Shown here: positions 53,287 through 62,236 of the stretch, piece by piece | Layout of the letters: every line of letters starts with the position of its first letter | Numbering within the stretch: position 1 is the first letter of the stretch | DNA from: Sphingobacterium bambusae | Lineage (GTDB): Bacteria; Bacteroidota; Bacteroidia; Sphingobacteriales; Sphingobacteriaceae | Assembly: GCF_033955345.1 (NCBI RefSeq) | Contig: NZ_CP138332.1 | Coordinates: forward strand, 434,001-498,000 | DNA length: 64,000 nt | Direction: 5' to 3' | The notes under the pieces: generated by a model | What the model saw: the letters and a program-made list of their open reading frames with translations, nothing else | The model's database searches: none | Told to the model about the DNA's origin: nothing | Translations under genes and position numbers: made by a program

Positions 53287-53610
53287 TTACAGGGTATAAG
53301 GCGGATCTTTATTACTTTTTAGGGAATGTACCTGATCGGGAAAGCGAACAAGCATAAGCGCTTCAGCTACCGGCGAAGACAAAGAAATCTGCGCAGTGGG
53401 CAGCAAAGAAGCTAATTGAAAATCATCGAGAACCTGATGGGAAACAAACCAACAGAGCGAACAGTGCTGGTCGGCATGATCGCGCTGCTCCTCCGTGGAG
53501 GTGGAACAGCTATGATGCGCTACATCATGGGTATACTGCAGCCCGCTTGTTAGCAGCAGACCAGTGAGTCCTACCCATAAAATAATATGCAACAATATCT
53601 TTTTCCGCAT
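53287..53610 (-). CDS. Small exported His/Cys-rich protein, first gene of the TonB-receptor unit
   Basis: The 107-residue protein starts with a hydrophobic signal or anchor (MRKKILLHIILWVGLTGLLLTSG). A metal-binding-like stretch follows (HDVAHHSCSTSTEEQRDHADQHCSLCWFVSH), with about six His and three Cys in 31 residues. The CSLCWF motif after clustered His resembles DUF2946-type periplasmic proteins found beside copper or other metal uptake genes, but I am not certain of membership. The ATG at 53610 is preferred to a TTG at 53622. It precedes the TonB receptor gene by 41 bp. Confidence 0.75.
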   Translation of the reverse strand: MRKKILLHIILWVGLTGLLLTSGLQYTHDVAHHSCSTSTEEQRDHADQHCSLCWFVSHQVLDDFQLASLLPTAQISLSSPVAEALMLVRFPDQVHSLKSNKDPPYTL

Positions 53611-53680
53611 CAATAGCGACAAAGATAAAACAAATGCAACAGCATTGCAAATATTATCCTATAAAGAAGAGCTATCTCTT

Positions 53681-54574
53681 TTAGGAGCGTGGATGATAAT
53701 GGGTGATCACAGACTGCAGATAATCGCGATCAACATGGGTATAGATCTCCGTAGTGGTGATACTTTCGTGCCCCAGCATATCCTGCACGGCACGCAGGTC
53801 GGCGCCACCTTCCACCAAATGCGAGGCGAAGGAATGCCGAAACGTATGCGGACTGATGGGCTTTGTAAGTCCTATTTTTTTAGCCAGATCTTTTATAATC
53901 AAGAACACCATCACCCGGCTAAGTGATGCCCCTCGCCTATTCAAGAACACGAAATCTTCACAACCCGGCTTTATCGGCGACAGCGGTCTAACTTCTTGCA
54001 GGTATATCTTCAGGTGTTTGATCGCCTGTTTACCAATCGGTATCAGCCTTTCCTTATTACCTTTACCTTGCACCTTAATAAATTCCACATCCAAGAACAG
54101 ATTGGATATCTTGAGGCCCACAAGTTCCGACACACGCAGCCCACAGCCATAGAGCACCTCCAAAATAGTCTTGTTGCGCGTTCCTTCGTTTGCCGAAAGA
54201 TCGATCGCCTGAATCAACGCATCGATCTCCTGAATGTTCAGCACACTTGGAATCTTTCGGCTAAGCCGTGGCGACTCCAATAGTTCCGCCGGGTTCTTCT
54301 TCCAGTCATATTCGATCTGCAGAAACGCAAAGAACGTTTTTAGCCCGGAAAGCAACCGCGCTTGCGTAAAGGGCGATATATTGAAATCATTAATAAACAC
54401 GAGGAATTGCTGTACGGTTTTGGTGTCTACCTGTGGCAAGTTTATACTGCGGTAGTCGCAGTAAGCTTCCAACTTTTGGACATCATTGAGATAAGCATCT
54501 ATAGAATTCGCAGACAGGTTGCGTTCCAACTGTAGATAGCGTTTAAAATCTTTTTTAGCATTATCCCATTTCAT
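53681..54574 (-). CDS. xerD: Tyrosine recombinase XerD
   Basis: This 297-residue site-specific recombinase resolves chromosome dimers. An N-terminal SAM-like core-binding domain (about 1-90) is followed by the catalytic domain with Arg147 (GCGLRVSEL), Lys171 (VQGKGNKER), His243 and Arg246 (HTFRHSFASH), His269 (LGHESI) and nucleophile Tyr278 (TEIYTHV). Length and the absence of nearby attachment repeats, excisionase or cargo genes argue for the housekeeping Xer protein and against a mobile-element integrase. It is divergent from the M16 peptidase gene. The 97-bp gap contains a short CTGCTAA/TTAGCAG dyad. Confidence 0.94.
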   Translation of the reverse strand: MKWDNAKKDFKRYLQLERNLSANSIDAYLNDVQKLEAYCDYRSINLPQVDTKTVQQFLVFINDFNISPFTQARLLSGLKTFFAFLQIEYDWKKNPAELLESPRLSRKIPSVLNIQEIDALIQAIDLSANEGTRNKTILEVLYGCGLRVSELVGLKISNLFLDVEFIKVQGKGNKERLIPIGKQAIKHLKIYLQEVRPLSPIKPGCEDFVFLNRRGASLSRVMVFLIIKDLAKKIGLTKPISPHTFRHSFASHLVEGGADLRAVQDMLGHESITTTEIYTHVDRDYLQSVITHYHPRS

Positions 54575-54671
54575 AGCGTAAAGATAATCAAATTAACTGC
54601 TAAAAAATTAGCAGAAATTCGTTCCGTTTCGTAAGTTTACCACATACAGTTGCACAAAACCATTAACATCC

Positions 54672-57527
54672 ATGAATATGATCAAACCGATTGCCATAGC
54701 CTTTCTGCTCCCTGCTATCTTTCAGACTGCGCAGGTACAAGCCACAACGATGCATGCCAGCGCTAGGGAAATCTTAAGCGCCGACACCCTCTCTTGGGAT
54801 ACTCCGCTTCCTTTCGACAATGAGGTAAAAACGGGTAAACTGTCTAATGGATTCCAATATTACATCCGACGCAATGTGGAACCGAAAGATCGCGTGACCA
54901 TGTACTTGGCCACAAAAGTAGGTTCCATTTTAGAGACCGAAGAACAGGTGGGACTAGCGCATTTTCTGGAACATATGAACTTCAACGGATTGAAGCACTT
55001 TCCCAAAAACGAACTGGTTAACTATTTGCAAAAAGCCGGCGTACGTTTCGGTAGTGACCTAAACGCCTACACCGGTTTCGACCAAACGGTTTATCAATTG
55101 CCGATTCCCTCCGACGATCCGGAGCTGCTGAAGAATGGATTGCAGGTGATGCGCGACTGGGCGCAAGATGCCTTGCTCAATGAGGAAGAAATAGATAAAG
55201 AACGTGGCATCGTGCTCGAAGAGATGCGCGGAGGCCGTGGTGCTTCCCAACGCATGCGCGATAAGTATCTCCCTGTAATGCTCAACAACTCGCGCTATTC
55301 CAACCGATTGCCCATTGGCACTGAAGCCAATATCAAGGGCTTTCCCTATGCGTCCCTCCGCTCCTTTCACAAAGACTGGTATCGCCCTGATCTGCAAGCC
55401 ATCATCATTGTCGGCGACATCGATGTTTCCGCCATGGAAAGCGAGATCAAAAGGCTGTTTTCCGACTTAAAAGCGCCAGCAACCGCGCCAAAACGCGAGG
55501 AATACCAAGTACCTTTGCTTAACGCCAATCAATTTATTGCGGTAACAGATCCCGAGATGACCTATACGGTAGGGCAGCTCACTATCAAACATAAAGAGCA
55601 AAAAGTGAAGACCGTACGCGATCTTCGCTCCAATCTGTTGAAGTCTGTCTACAACGATATGCTCAACGCCAGGCTCGGCGAGCTGGCACAGTCTGCCAAC
55701 CCACCGTTTATTCAAGCCAGCGTAGGTATCGGTGGTTTCATCGGCGGACTAGATGCCTACAACGCCGTATTTGTGGCCAAGCCGGGATCCTTCGAAATGG
55801 GATTCAAAGCGTTGGCGCGCGAACTCGAACGCGTCGAGCGCCATGGTTTTACCGATAGCGAATTCCAGCGTGCGATTACAACCATACGCAAAGGCACAGA
55901 GATGGCCTATGTAGAACGCGACAAAAAGAAATCCGACAGTTATGTCAACAGCTACCTCAACCATTACTTGGAAGATAGCCCCGCATTAAGCAATGAAGAT
56001 TCGTACAATCTCTACAAACAATTGCTACCAACACTGACCCTTCATGAAGTCAATCAGCTGGGCAAGCAGTACTATGTGGACAATAACCGGGATATGATTA
56101 TCATGGCGCCCGAAAATGAAAAAGCCAACCTGCCCGACGAACAGCAGGTAAAAACTTGGTTTAAGGATATCGAAGGCGAGCAAATAGCTACCTACGACGA
56201 CAAAGTATCGGATCTGCCTATGCTGGCCAAAGAGCCCGTTGCAGGTAGCATCAGCGCATCCAAAGATATCGCTGCTGTGGCAAGTAAAGAGCTCACACTA
56301 TCGAATGGCGTTCGCGTAGTACTCAAACCGACGACCTTTAAGAACGACGAGATACTCATCAGCGCCTATAGCCCCGGCGGTACATCGCTTTATGCTGATA
56401 GCGACTATTTCACCGCATCGCAAGCGGCCGACCTCGTCAACAGCAGCGGTATTGGGCAGCTTAACACCATTGAGCTGCAGAAATACCTGACCGGTAAAAA
56501 CCTGAACATCAGCCCTTACATTAGCGAACGCGCTGAAGGGATATCTGGGCATAGCGACAAAGAGGGACTGAAAACAGCTTTTGAGATGATCTACGGCTAT
56601 TTCACCGCGCCACGCATTGAAGATGACGCCTTCCAGAGCACCATCAGCAAAACGCTATCCATGATCGCCAACCGGGCAAGCAACCCGAACTTCGTGTTTA
56701 GTCAAGCGGTTATGCAAAGCCTCTACAACGGAAACATCCGACGCACACCAATCAGCGAAGACGATGTAAAAAAGATCGATCAAGCGCGCGCCTTGGAAAT
56801 ATACAAAAATCGTTTCGCCGATGCTTCCGACTTTACGTTTACCATTGTAGGCTCCTTCACCGAAGAGGAAATAAAACCTTATCTCGAACAGTATCTCGCT
56901 GCCCTGCCGGCATCCAACCGCAAAGAGGAAGCTAAGGACTTAGGAATTTATGAGCCTAAGAAGGGATTCGAGAAAGTAGTGCACAAGGGCCAGGAACAAA
57001 AAGCAACGGCGGTATTGAGTTTCTATGGTGACTATAGCTACAACGAGCAAGAAAATCTGAATATGGATGCCTTAGAGAGCGTGCTTACCATCAAGCTGCT
57101 GGAGCGCCTGCGCGAAGAAGAAAGTGGCGTATATGGCACCGCCGCGCGAGCATCTACCAGCAAGTATCCTAAAAATCGCTTCAGCTTCACGGTATCCTTT
57201 GGCACAGCCGTAGACAAATACCAAGCCTTGATAGCCTCTACGCTGGACGAGATCAACAAAGTAAAAAAGGCCGGTCCATTGGAAGAAGATTTAGCAAAAT
57301 TCAAGATTGAGCAACGAAGACAACTGGAGCTATCCCTCAAAGAAAACCGTTTTTGGATGAGCCAATTGTCGGGTGCCTATCAGCGTAATGAAGATCCGAG
57401 CTACATCACGCATTACCTAGACGCATTAGATAAAATTTCAGTAAGCTCCGTCAAGGCGGTAGCCAACAAATACTTAAAAGAAGAGCAACTATTTAAGTTT
57501 ATCCTCCTGCCAGATGAATCAAAGTAG
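54672..57527 (+). CDS. Exported M16-family zinc metallopeptidase (double-domain)
   Basis: The 951-residue protein has a signal peptide (MNMIKPIAIAFLLPAIFQTAQVQA) and two pitrilysin-type halves. The active N-terminal half has the inverted zinc motif HFLEH (His97, Glu100, His101) and a distal Glu in EEIDKERGIVLEEMRGG. The second half (from about 540) lacks HXXEH and has the inactive-partner pattern (LSNGVRVVLKPTTFKNDEILISAYSPGG). Such enzymes degrade unfolded peptides in a closed chamber, here in the periplasm. It is monocistronic with a strong terminator. No partner M16 gene is adjacent. Confidence 0.93.
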   Translation: MNMIKPIAIAFLLPAIFQTAQVQATTMHASAREILSADTLSWDTPLPFDNEVKTGKLSNGFQYYIRRNVEPKDRVTMYLATKVGSILETEEQVGLAHFLEHMNFNGLKHFPKNELVNYLQKAGVRFGSDLNAYTGFDQTVYQLPIPSDDPELLKNGLQVMRDWAQDALLNEEEIDKERGIVLEEMRGGRGASQRMRDKYLPVMLNNSRYSNRLPIGTEANIKGFPYASLRSFHKDWYRPDLQAIIIVGDIDVSAMESEIKRLFSDLKAPATAPKREEYQVPLLNANQFIAVTDPEMTYTVGQLTIKHKEQKVKTVRDLRSNLLKSVYNDMLNARLGELAQSANPPFIQASVGIGGFIGGLDAYNAVFVAKPGSFEMGFKALARELERVERHGFTDSEFQRAITTIRKGTEMAYVERDKKKSDSYVNSYLNHYLEDSPALSNEDSYNLYKQLLPTLTLHEVNQLGKQYYVDNNRDMIIMAPENEKANLPDEQQVKTWFKDIEGEQIATYDDKVSDLPMLAKEPVAGSISASKDIAAVASKELTLSNGVRVVLKPTTFKNDEILISAYSPGGTSLYADSDYFTASQAADLVNSSGIGQLNTIELQKYLTGKNLNISPYISERAEGISGHSDKEGLKTAFEMIYGYFTAPRIEDDAFQSTISKTLSMIANRASNPNFVFSQAVMQSLYNGNIRRTPISEDDVKKIDQARALEIYKNRFADASDFTFTIVGSFTEEEIKPYLEQYLAALPASNRKEEAKDLGIYEPKKGFEKVVHKGQEQKATAVLSFYGDYSYNEQENLNMDALESVLTIKLLERLREEESGVYGTAARASTSKYPKNRFSFTVSFGTAVDKYQALIASTLDEINKVKKAGPLEEDLAKFKIEQRRQLELSLKENRFWMSQLSGAYQRNEDPSYITHYLDALDKISVSSVKAVANKYLKEEQLFKFILLPDESK

Positions 57528-57542
57528 TTGATCTAGGTCATC

Positions 57543-57583
57543 AAAAAAAAAGACTTAAGTCGGGGAGACTTAAGTCTTTTTTT
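57543..57583. terminator. Bidirectional terminator between the M16 and phosphodiesterase genes
   Basis: AAAAGACTTAAGTC and GACTTAAGTCTTTT are a 14-bp stem closing GGGGA, with long A and T runs on either side. Both convergent genes end here. Confidence 0.88.
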
Positions 57584-57664
57584 CTAACCAATGACTAAGA
57601 CCATGATGCGCAATCAAGCATTAGCCACTGGTGTGCCACGACCATTGGCGGTTTCTATCTCCAA

Positions 57665-58681
57665 TTACTTTTCAACAAAAGCGGCCAGTGGACGGTCCAA
57701 CAGCACACTATCTGTTATTTTCTTCCATTTCAAAGAAAGCGAGACAGCACAATGATCAGAAAGGGATTGACCATTGCGATTGGAAAAATGCTGTTTTTCA
57801 ATTTTATACGAGCGCGGGGTAAATTCTAAATAGGAACTATTTCTAAACAATATCTTATCAATGCTTTCGCAACTATCGGTGAGCGAGAGCTTGTCTTGCG
57901 CCACAAAATCGTTTACGGCGCCGGGCAGTTGTCCAGCTCTCTTCGTAAAGATCCACGCGTCATGCAGCTTGTTGCTATGCACAAACTGATGCAGGTTATC
58001 CCAGGCCGCCGCATAATGCGCATTGAAGTCGCCCATCACCAGCAGGGCCTGCTGCGCAGAATATGTTTGGATATAAGCTGAAAGCTGTTTGATATTTTTT
58101 CGTCTGGCCAAGGCCGCCGCAGGGCTATCCTGCGAGGTGGCATGCACGTTGTATACGTCTACTGTAATTCCCTTGCTCAGCTGTATCCGCGAAACAGAAA
58201 AACCTTTCGCCGCTAGGCAATCCGTGCCGTGGCAATCCGCCCAAGCAATACGCTTGGTAAATAAAATCGGGTATTTCGACAAGGTATTCAAGCCATCTCC
58301 GTAAGGGAGCGCCTGCTTGTGCAGCGTGCGGAAGGGATGCGTATTTCCTCGATCATACAAGGCGTCGTGATAATGAAAATCCTCCTGCACATTCACAATA
58401 TCAAAGGAATTGATCTTCGCACCTATCTCGCCCATGCTCTGTGCACGCGGGCTTTCTGCCGCCGAGATGATCTCCGGCAAACCGGCAACATTGTAGGTTA
58501 GCAGAGCAAGCTCACCTTCCGACGAATTGCCCATGGCAGCCAACGCAGCATACGAAACGCTCGGATCGTATCCGGCCGAACGACCGGTTTTTATTTGGTA
58601 TACATATGCCCATAGCAAAAAGACAAGCGCAAGCACACTTATCCATTTTCTCCGGTTTAGCCACACAGCATGTAAGTTCAT
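57665..58681 (-). CDS. Membrane-anchored endonuclease/exonuclease/phosphatase-fold hydrolase
   Basis: The 338-residue protein has an N-terminal signal anchor (WISVLALVFLLWAYVYQI) and an exported DNase I-like domain (about 55-325). The metal and catalytic motifs are LTYNVAGLP, VNVQEDFHYH, YNVHATSQDS, VMGDFNAHY and LSDHCAVSLSL. This superfamily includes DNases, sphingomyelinase C and inositol phosphatases. The NVQEDFHYH form is shared with proteins annotated as sphingomyelinase-like, but substrate cannot be decided. It is divergent from a glycosyltransferase operon (196-bp gap, no clear signal), so an envelope-lipid role is possible. Confidence 0.85.
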   Translation of the reverse strand: MNLHAVWLNRRKWISVLALVFLLWAYVYQIKTGRSAGYDPSVSYAALAAMGNSSEGELALLTYNVAGLPEIISAAESPRAQSMGEIGAKINSFDIVNVQEDFHYHDALYDRGNTHPFRTLHKQALPYGDGLNTLSKYPILFTKRIAWADCHGTDCLAAKGFSVSRIQLSKGITVDVYNVHATSQDSPAAALARRKNIKQLSAYIQTYSAQQALLVMGDFNAHYAAAWDNLHQFVHSNKLHDAWIFTKRAGQLPGAVNDFVAQDKLSLTDSCESIDKILFRNSSYLEFTPRSYKIEKQHFSNRNGQSLSDHCAVSLSLKWKKITDSVLLDRPLAAFVEK

Positions 58682-58877
58682 CTGTTTAAGGTCGTTGATG
58701 CTTCACCAAAGCTAAAGGCTTCATGTTAGGTTTGTATAAATTCAAGATGAATCTTTTATGTAGGAATTATGCAGAAAATGTAAACTCGCTTCGAAAAATT
58801 CATAAATCATTAACAACCAACACCTATTAACTACACATCTACCTTTTATTTTCGAAAAAACAACTAAACCTGGCGAT

Positions 58878-60053
58878 ATGGTAAAAGTGGCATTCTTTGC
58901 AGAGATACTTATTGAAGAGTTTGATGGTGCATCACGTACGATGTTTCAGATCATTAACAGGATCGACCCACGTCGGTATTCCTACCTTTTTGTGTACGGA
59001 AAAGGTCCGGATCAATTGGAGACACATGCATCGCTCAAAATTCCTTCTTTGAATACAGGCCTCAACAAAGACTACAGTTTTACCATGCCCCTGTTGGTTA
59101 AGGAACAGCTGAAACAAGAGCTGGATCGCTTTCAGCCCGACGTGATCCATATCGCCACACCTTCGTTGTTGGGCTTCTTTGCCCTGCGCTATGCACAGCA
59201 GCGCAATATCCCAGTCATCAGCATCTACCATACCAACTTCATCTCCTATATCCCTTATTACTTCCGGAAATTTCCCGCCTTGATCAAACCTGTAGAGCGC
59301 TGGATGATTGCCGCCAGCAAGAAGTTTTACAACCGCTGCTCGAATGTATACGTGCCTTCACAGTCCATGATCAGGCAGTTGGAACAGTTTGGCGTTTCTC
59401 CGGAAAAGTTGACACTTTGGCAACGAGGCATTGACCTCAACCTCTTCAACCCGCAGAAAAGAGACTTAAACTATGTGCGCAATATTACGGGTAACGATAA
59501 GCCCAACATCCTTTTTGCCAGCCGTTTGGTATGGGAGAAAAACGTGCAGACCCTTATCGAAATCTACCAGCGCTTGCAGCGCCGCGATTTGGCGCACAAC
59601 CTCATTATCGCGGGCGACGGTGCTGCCAAAGAAGAGATGCAGCGCCATATGCCTAAGGCCCACTTTCTTGGCAAATTGGAGCATCAGGCGCTAGCGACCT
59701 TATACGCATCTTGCGATGCCTTTGTCTTTACCTCCACCTCGGAAACCTACGGCAATGTGATTATAGAGGCCATGGCCTCGGGTCTGCCCTGTGTTATCGC
59801 CGATGGCGGCGGCAGCGCCGACCTCATCCGTCACCGCCACAACGGCTACAAATGTCTACCAAAATCGCCGGAAGACTACCTCATCCACCTCTCGCTCCTG
59901 TTGAACGACCGCGAGCTTCATCAGGTCATCAGCAATGCGGCGCTCGCTCAGGTGCGCGAGCTAGATTGGGAGAACCTTGTGCAGCGTTACTTCGACGACG
60001 TAAAGACGCTTGCCGGTTCCACAAACAGCAGCTTGGTATGGACAGCTTGCTAA
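58878..60053 (+). CDS. Glycosyltransferase family 4 (SQD2/MgtA-like)
   Basis: The 391-residue GT-B enzyme begins VKVAFFAEILIEEFDGASRTM. It has the donor-binding half motifs LWQRGIDLNLFNP, ILFASRLVWEKNVQTLIE, IIAGDGAAKEEM and the EX7E pair Glu289/Glu297 (TSETYGNVIIEAMASG). The RGID motif and overall pattern match glycosyltransferases that act on diacylglycerol or polyprenol acceptors, such as plant SQD2 and mycobacterial mannosyltransferases. It is the first gene of three with overlapping ends: the next gene starts 16 bp before this stop. Sugar donor and acceptor are not known. Confidence 0.9.
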   Translation: MVKVAFFAEILIEEFDGASRTMFQIINRIDPRRYSYLFVYGKGPDQLETHASLKIPSLNTGLNKDYSFTMPLLVKEQLKQELDRFQPDVIHIATPSLLGFFALRYAQQRNIPVISIYHTNFISYIPYYFRKFPALIKPVERWMIAASKKFYNRCSNVYVPSQSMIRQLEQFGVSPEKLTLWQRGIDLNLFNPQKRDLNYVRNITGNDKPNILFASRLVWEKNVQTLIEIYQRLQRRDLAHNLIIAGDGAAKEEMQRHMPKAHFLGKLEHQALATLYASCDAFVFTSTSETYGNVIIEAMASGLPCVIADGGGSADLIRHRHNGYKCLPKSPEDYLIHLSLLLNDRELHQVISNAALAQVRELDWENLVQRYFDDVKTLAGSTNSSLVWTAC

Positions 60054-61060
60054 AAAACAAGAAATGGCTCAAGGTCCTTATCTTGGCCTGCATCATCGTG
60101 CCCATGGTCATTTTCATCCTCCAAACGGATGTCCGCTTGGTATGGCAAGAAATGGAAAAGATAAGCTTCCGCTTTCTATACCTATTGGCTTCCACCTTTG
60201 TCGCTTACCTCTTGGGTACCTTTGCGTGGTGGGTATGCTTAGCAGATGAGCGAAAGCACATCAACCTGTTCCAACTATTTAGCGTGCGCCAGATCGGAGA
60301 AACTGTCGGGCTATACAACCCCACCAGCGTCGTGGGCGGCGATCTCCTGAAAGACGAACTATTGAAAGCCTACCATATCTCCCGCAAGACCGCCTCCACC
60401 TCCATCGTGATCTCCCGCATTACGGTCGTGCTCTCCCAACTGTTGCTCTTTATCGTAGCCACATCATGGCTTCTCTTCATTGCAGCATCCAACATGCCCG
60501 CTTTCCTTCCTCCCTTGCTGATCTGCCTAATCATTTTCCTAAGCATCCTCAAATTACTGTTCTTCTATACCTTACATCGGAAGCCTTCCCCCGAGAGGGA
60601 AAGCAATAGCAAGCCTATAAAGCTGTGGACGACATTTACCTCGCGCCTACGCAGCTTGCTGCAGCAGGCTCAGGCCTTTTATCAACAGAAGCCCAAGGCC
60701 TTCTGGTCGTCTTACTTCCTATCCATGCTGCACTGGCTGGTGGGCAGTTTTGAATTTTATTTGATCCTGCAGTTTCTCGGCTACGACCTGCGAATCATGC
60801 ACGGGTTGCTCTTGGATATGGGCGTTGTTATCGTGAAGAGTCTTGGCGCTTTTGTTCCCGGTCAATTGGGGGTGGAAGAGCTCGGAAACAAATTTGTGCT
60901 GGCTGCCGTGGGAATACACGCCACCGCCGTGTGGCTCGCCGTATCCGTCCTGCGGCGCTCGCGTCAGCTATTTTGGATATTGATCGGCATACTCTGCTAT
61001 GCCTTTATTAGGAAGCCTCAGGCATTACCGCTTATCGAACATGGAAGTACTATTCGTTAG
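60038..61060 (+). CDS. Flippase-like integral membrane protein (LPG synthase TM family)
   Basis: This 340-residue protein has about eight membrane spans and belongs to the lysylphosphatidylglycerol synthase transmembrane/UPF0104 family. Marks are ISFRFLYLLASTFVAYLLGTFAWWVCL, LFSVRQIGETVGLYNPTSVVGGDLLKDELL, and GVVIVKSLGAFVPGQLGVEELGNKFVLAAVG. Bacterial members without the catalytic domain are thought to flip lipids. The ATG at 60038 overlaps the upstream glycosyltransferase by 16 bp; earlier in-frame starts would run through that gene in another frame and give a basic, non-membrane leader. The next gene overlaps its end by 20 bp. Confidence 0.87.
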   Translation: MDSLLKNKKWLKVLILACIIVPMVIFILQTDVRLVWQEMEKISFRFLYLLASTFVAYLLGTFAWWVCLADERKHINLFQLFSVRQIGETVGLYNPTSVVGGDLLKDELLKAYHISRKTASTSIVISRITVVLSQLLLFIVATSWLLFIAASNMPAFLPPLLICLIIFLSILKLLFFYTLHRKPSPERESNSKPIKLWTTFTSRLRSLLQQAQAFYQQKPKAFWSSYFLSMLHWLVGSFEFYLILQFLGYDLRIMHGLLLDMGVVIVKSLGAFVPGQLGVEELGNKFVLAAVGIHATAVWLAVSVLRRSRQLFWILIGILCYAFIRKPQALPLIEHGSTIR

Positions 61061-62210
61061 CCACAAATATCCACCGGCGACCGGTGGCATGGAAAAACAA
61101 AGCTACGAGCTGATAAACGGGATGCGCAGCTGCGCCATCGTGCACCATATTGTGTATACGGCTGAAGAAAGTTACTTTCAGTTTTTTAGAAAACTGAACG
61201 ACCGTATATTGAAGACGGTACATAGCCATCCCGGCATCTCATTGATCCACTTCAATGATGGCCTTATCGCCTCGATGAGCCTTTGGCATAGTGGCTACAG
61301 CCATATCAAGCGTGTGGTTACCGTGCACGGATTAGATGTCGTTTTCCCTTGGAGCATCTATCAACGCTTTATTTTGCGGCGCTTCAACCGCTTTGACCAT
61401 ATCATTGCCGTCAGCCAAGCTACCGCACAATCTATTGTGCAACGCGGCGTAGACCAGAGCAAGGTATCGGTTGTCGTCAACGGCATAGACCACAATCTTC
61501 AAGCCCAGCACTCGGCAGATAGCTGGTCGGCCATCCGTCAGAAATATGCTATTCCGGCCGACAAGAAGATTCTCGTCACCCTCGGTCGCCCAGTAAAGCG
61601 CAAAGGCTTTTCGTGGTTTATTCGCGAGGTACTTCCCCTACTCCCCGAAAATACTATGCTGTTGATGGCAGGGCCCTTTCAGGCCGAACAAACCGAGCAA
61701 GAGAAATGGCTCCAACGACTTCCTAAATCTTGGCGGCACCTCGTCATGCTCTTTCTAGGTTTTCCTTCCGATCAGGTAGAGCTCCGTAAGCTGCTACAGG
61801 AAGATAGCCATCAGCTTCGGTTGAAGCATGTGGGCAAATTACCTTTAGACGATCTACAGGTACTTTTGGCGCATGCGCATGCTTTCCTCATGCCTAATAT
61901 CAAGATCGAAGGTGATATGGAAGGCTTTGGCTTGGTATGCCTAGAAGCCAGTATGTGCGGCACCATGGTATTAGCCGCCGATATCGAAGGCATTACCGAT
62001 GCGATCATCCACGAAAAAAACGGTATTCAGGTGCCTCATGAGGATGCGCAGGCTTGGCAATTGGCTATAGGCAAAATTTTGGACAGCGACAGCCTACATA
62101 CCGAACAGCGGCAGGCTTATCGTTCGTTTACCCTGCGTAACTTCAGCTGGGAGAAAATGGTGAGCGGATATGCGCGTCTCTTCCAGTCGATCATCCGACA
62201 GGCTAGCTGA
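61041..62210 (+). CDS. Glycosyltransferase family 4 (second of operon)
   Basis: The 389-residue GT-B enzyme starts MEVLFVSHKYPPATGGMEKQSYEL, the classic GT4 N-terminal loop. It has VTVHGLDVVFPW, IIAVSQATAQSIVQRGV, VVVNGIDHNLQ, LVTLGRPVKRKGFSW and the EX7E motif EGFGLVCLEASMCG. It starts inside the flippase gene (20-bp overlap), so the three proteins are translationally coupled and probably build one glycoconjugate. The two glycosyltransferases are distant paralogues and would add different sugars or act in sequence. No polymerase, ligase or sugar-nucleotide gene is linked. Confidence 0.9.
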   Translation: MEVLFVSHKYPPATGGMEKQSYELINGMRSCAIVHHIVYTAEESYFQFFRKLNDRILKTVHSHPGISLIHFNDGLIASMSLWHSGYSHIKRVVTVHGLDVVFPWSIYQRFILRRFNRFDHIIAVSQATAQSIVQRGVDQSKVSVVVNGIDHNLQAQHSADSWSAIRQKYAIPADKKILVTLGRPVKRKGFSWFIREVLPLLPENTMLLMAGPFQAEQTEQEKWLQRLPKSWRHLVMLFLGFPSDQVELRKLLQEDSHQLRLKHVGKLPLDDLQVLLAHAHAFLMPNIKIEGDMEGFGLVCLEASMCGTMVLAADIEGITDAIIHEKNGIQVPHEDAQAWQLAIGKILDSDSLHTEQRQAYRSFTLRNFSWEKMVSGYARLFQSIIRQAS

Positions 62211-62236
62211 AGGCGCTTAGCAGCAGCTTGGATCCT

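Noticed and set aside
53681..54574. Tyrosine recombinase as an integrase of a mobile element
   Set aside because: All XerD residues and the XerD length are present. No excisionase, cargo genes, attachment repeats or tRNA lie next to it, so it is a housekeeping gene.
54597..54614. CTGCTAA/TTAGCAG dyad between xerD and the M16 gene as an operator or dif-like site
   Set aside because: It is short, AT-rich and lacks the 11-6-11 layout of a Xer site, so chance is a fair explanation.
59711..60037. An N-terminal extension of the flippase-like gene
   Set aside because: This frame runs through the coding region of the first glycosyltransferase and encodes Arg/Cys-rich sequence unlike any membrane-protein leader. 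The ATG at 60038 gives the normal N-terminus.
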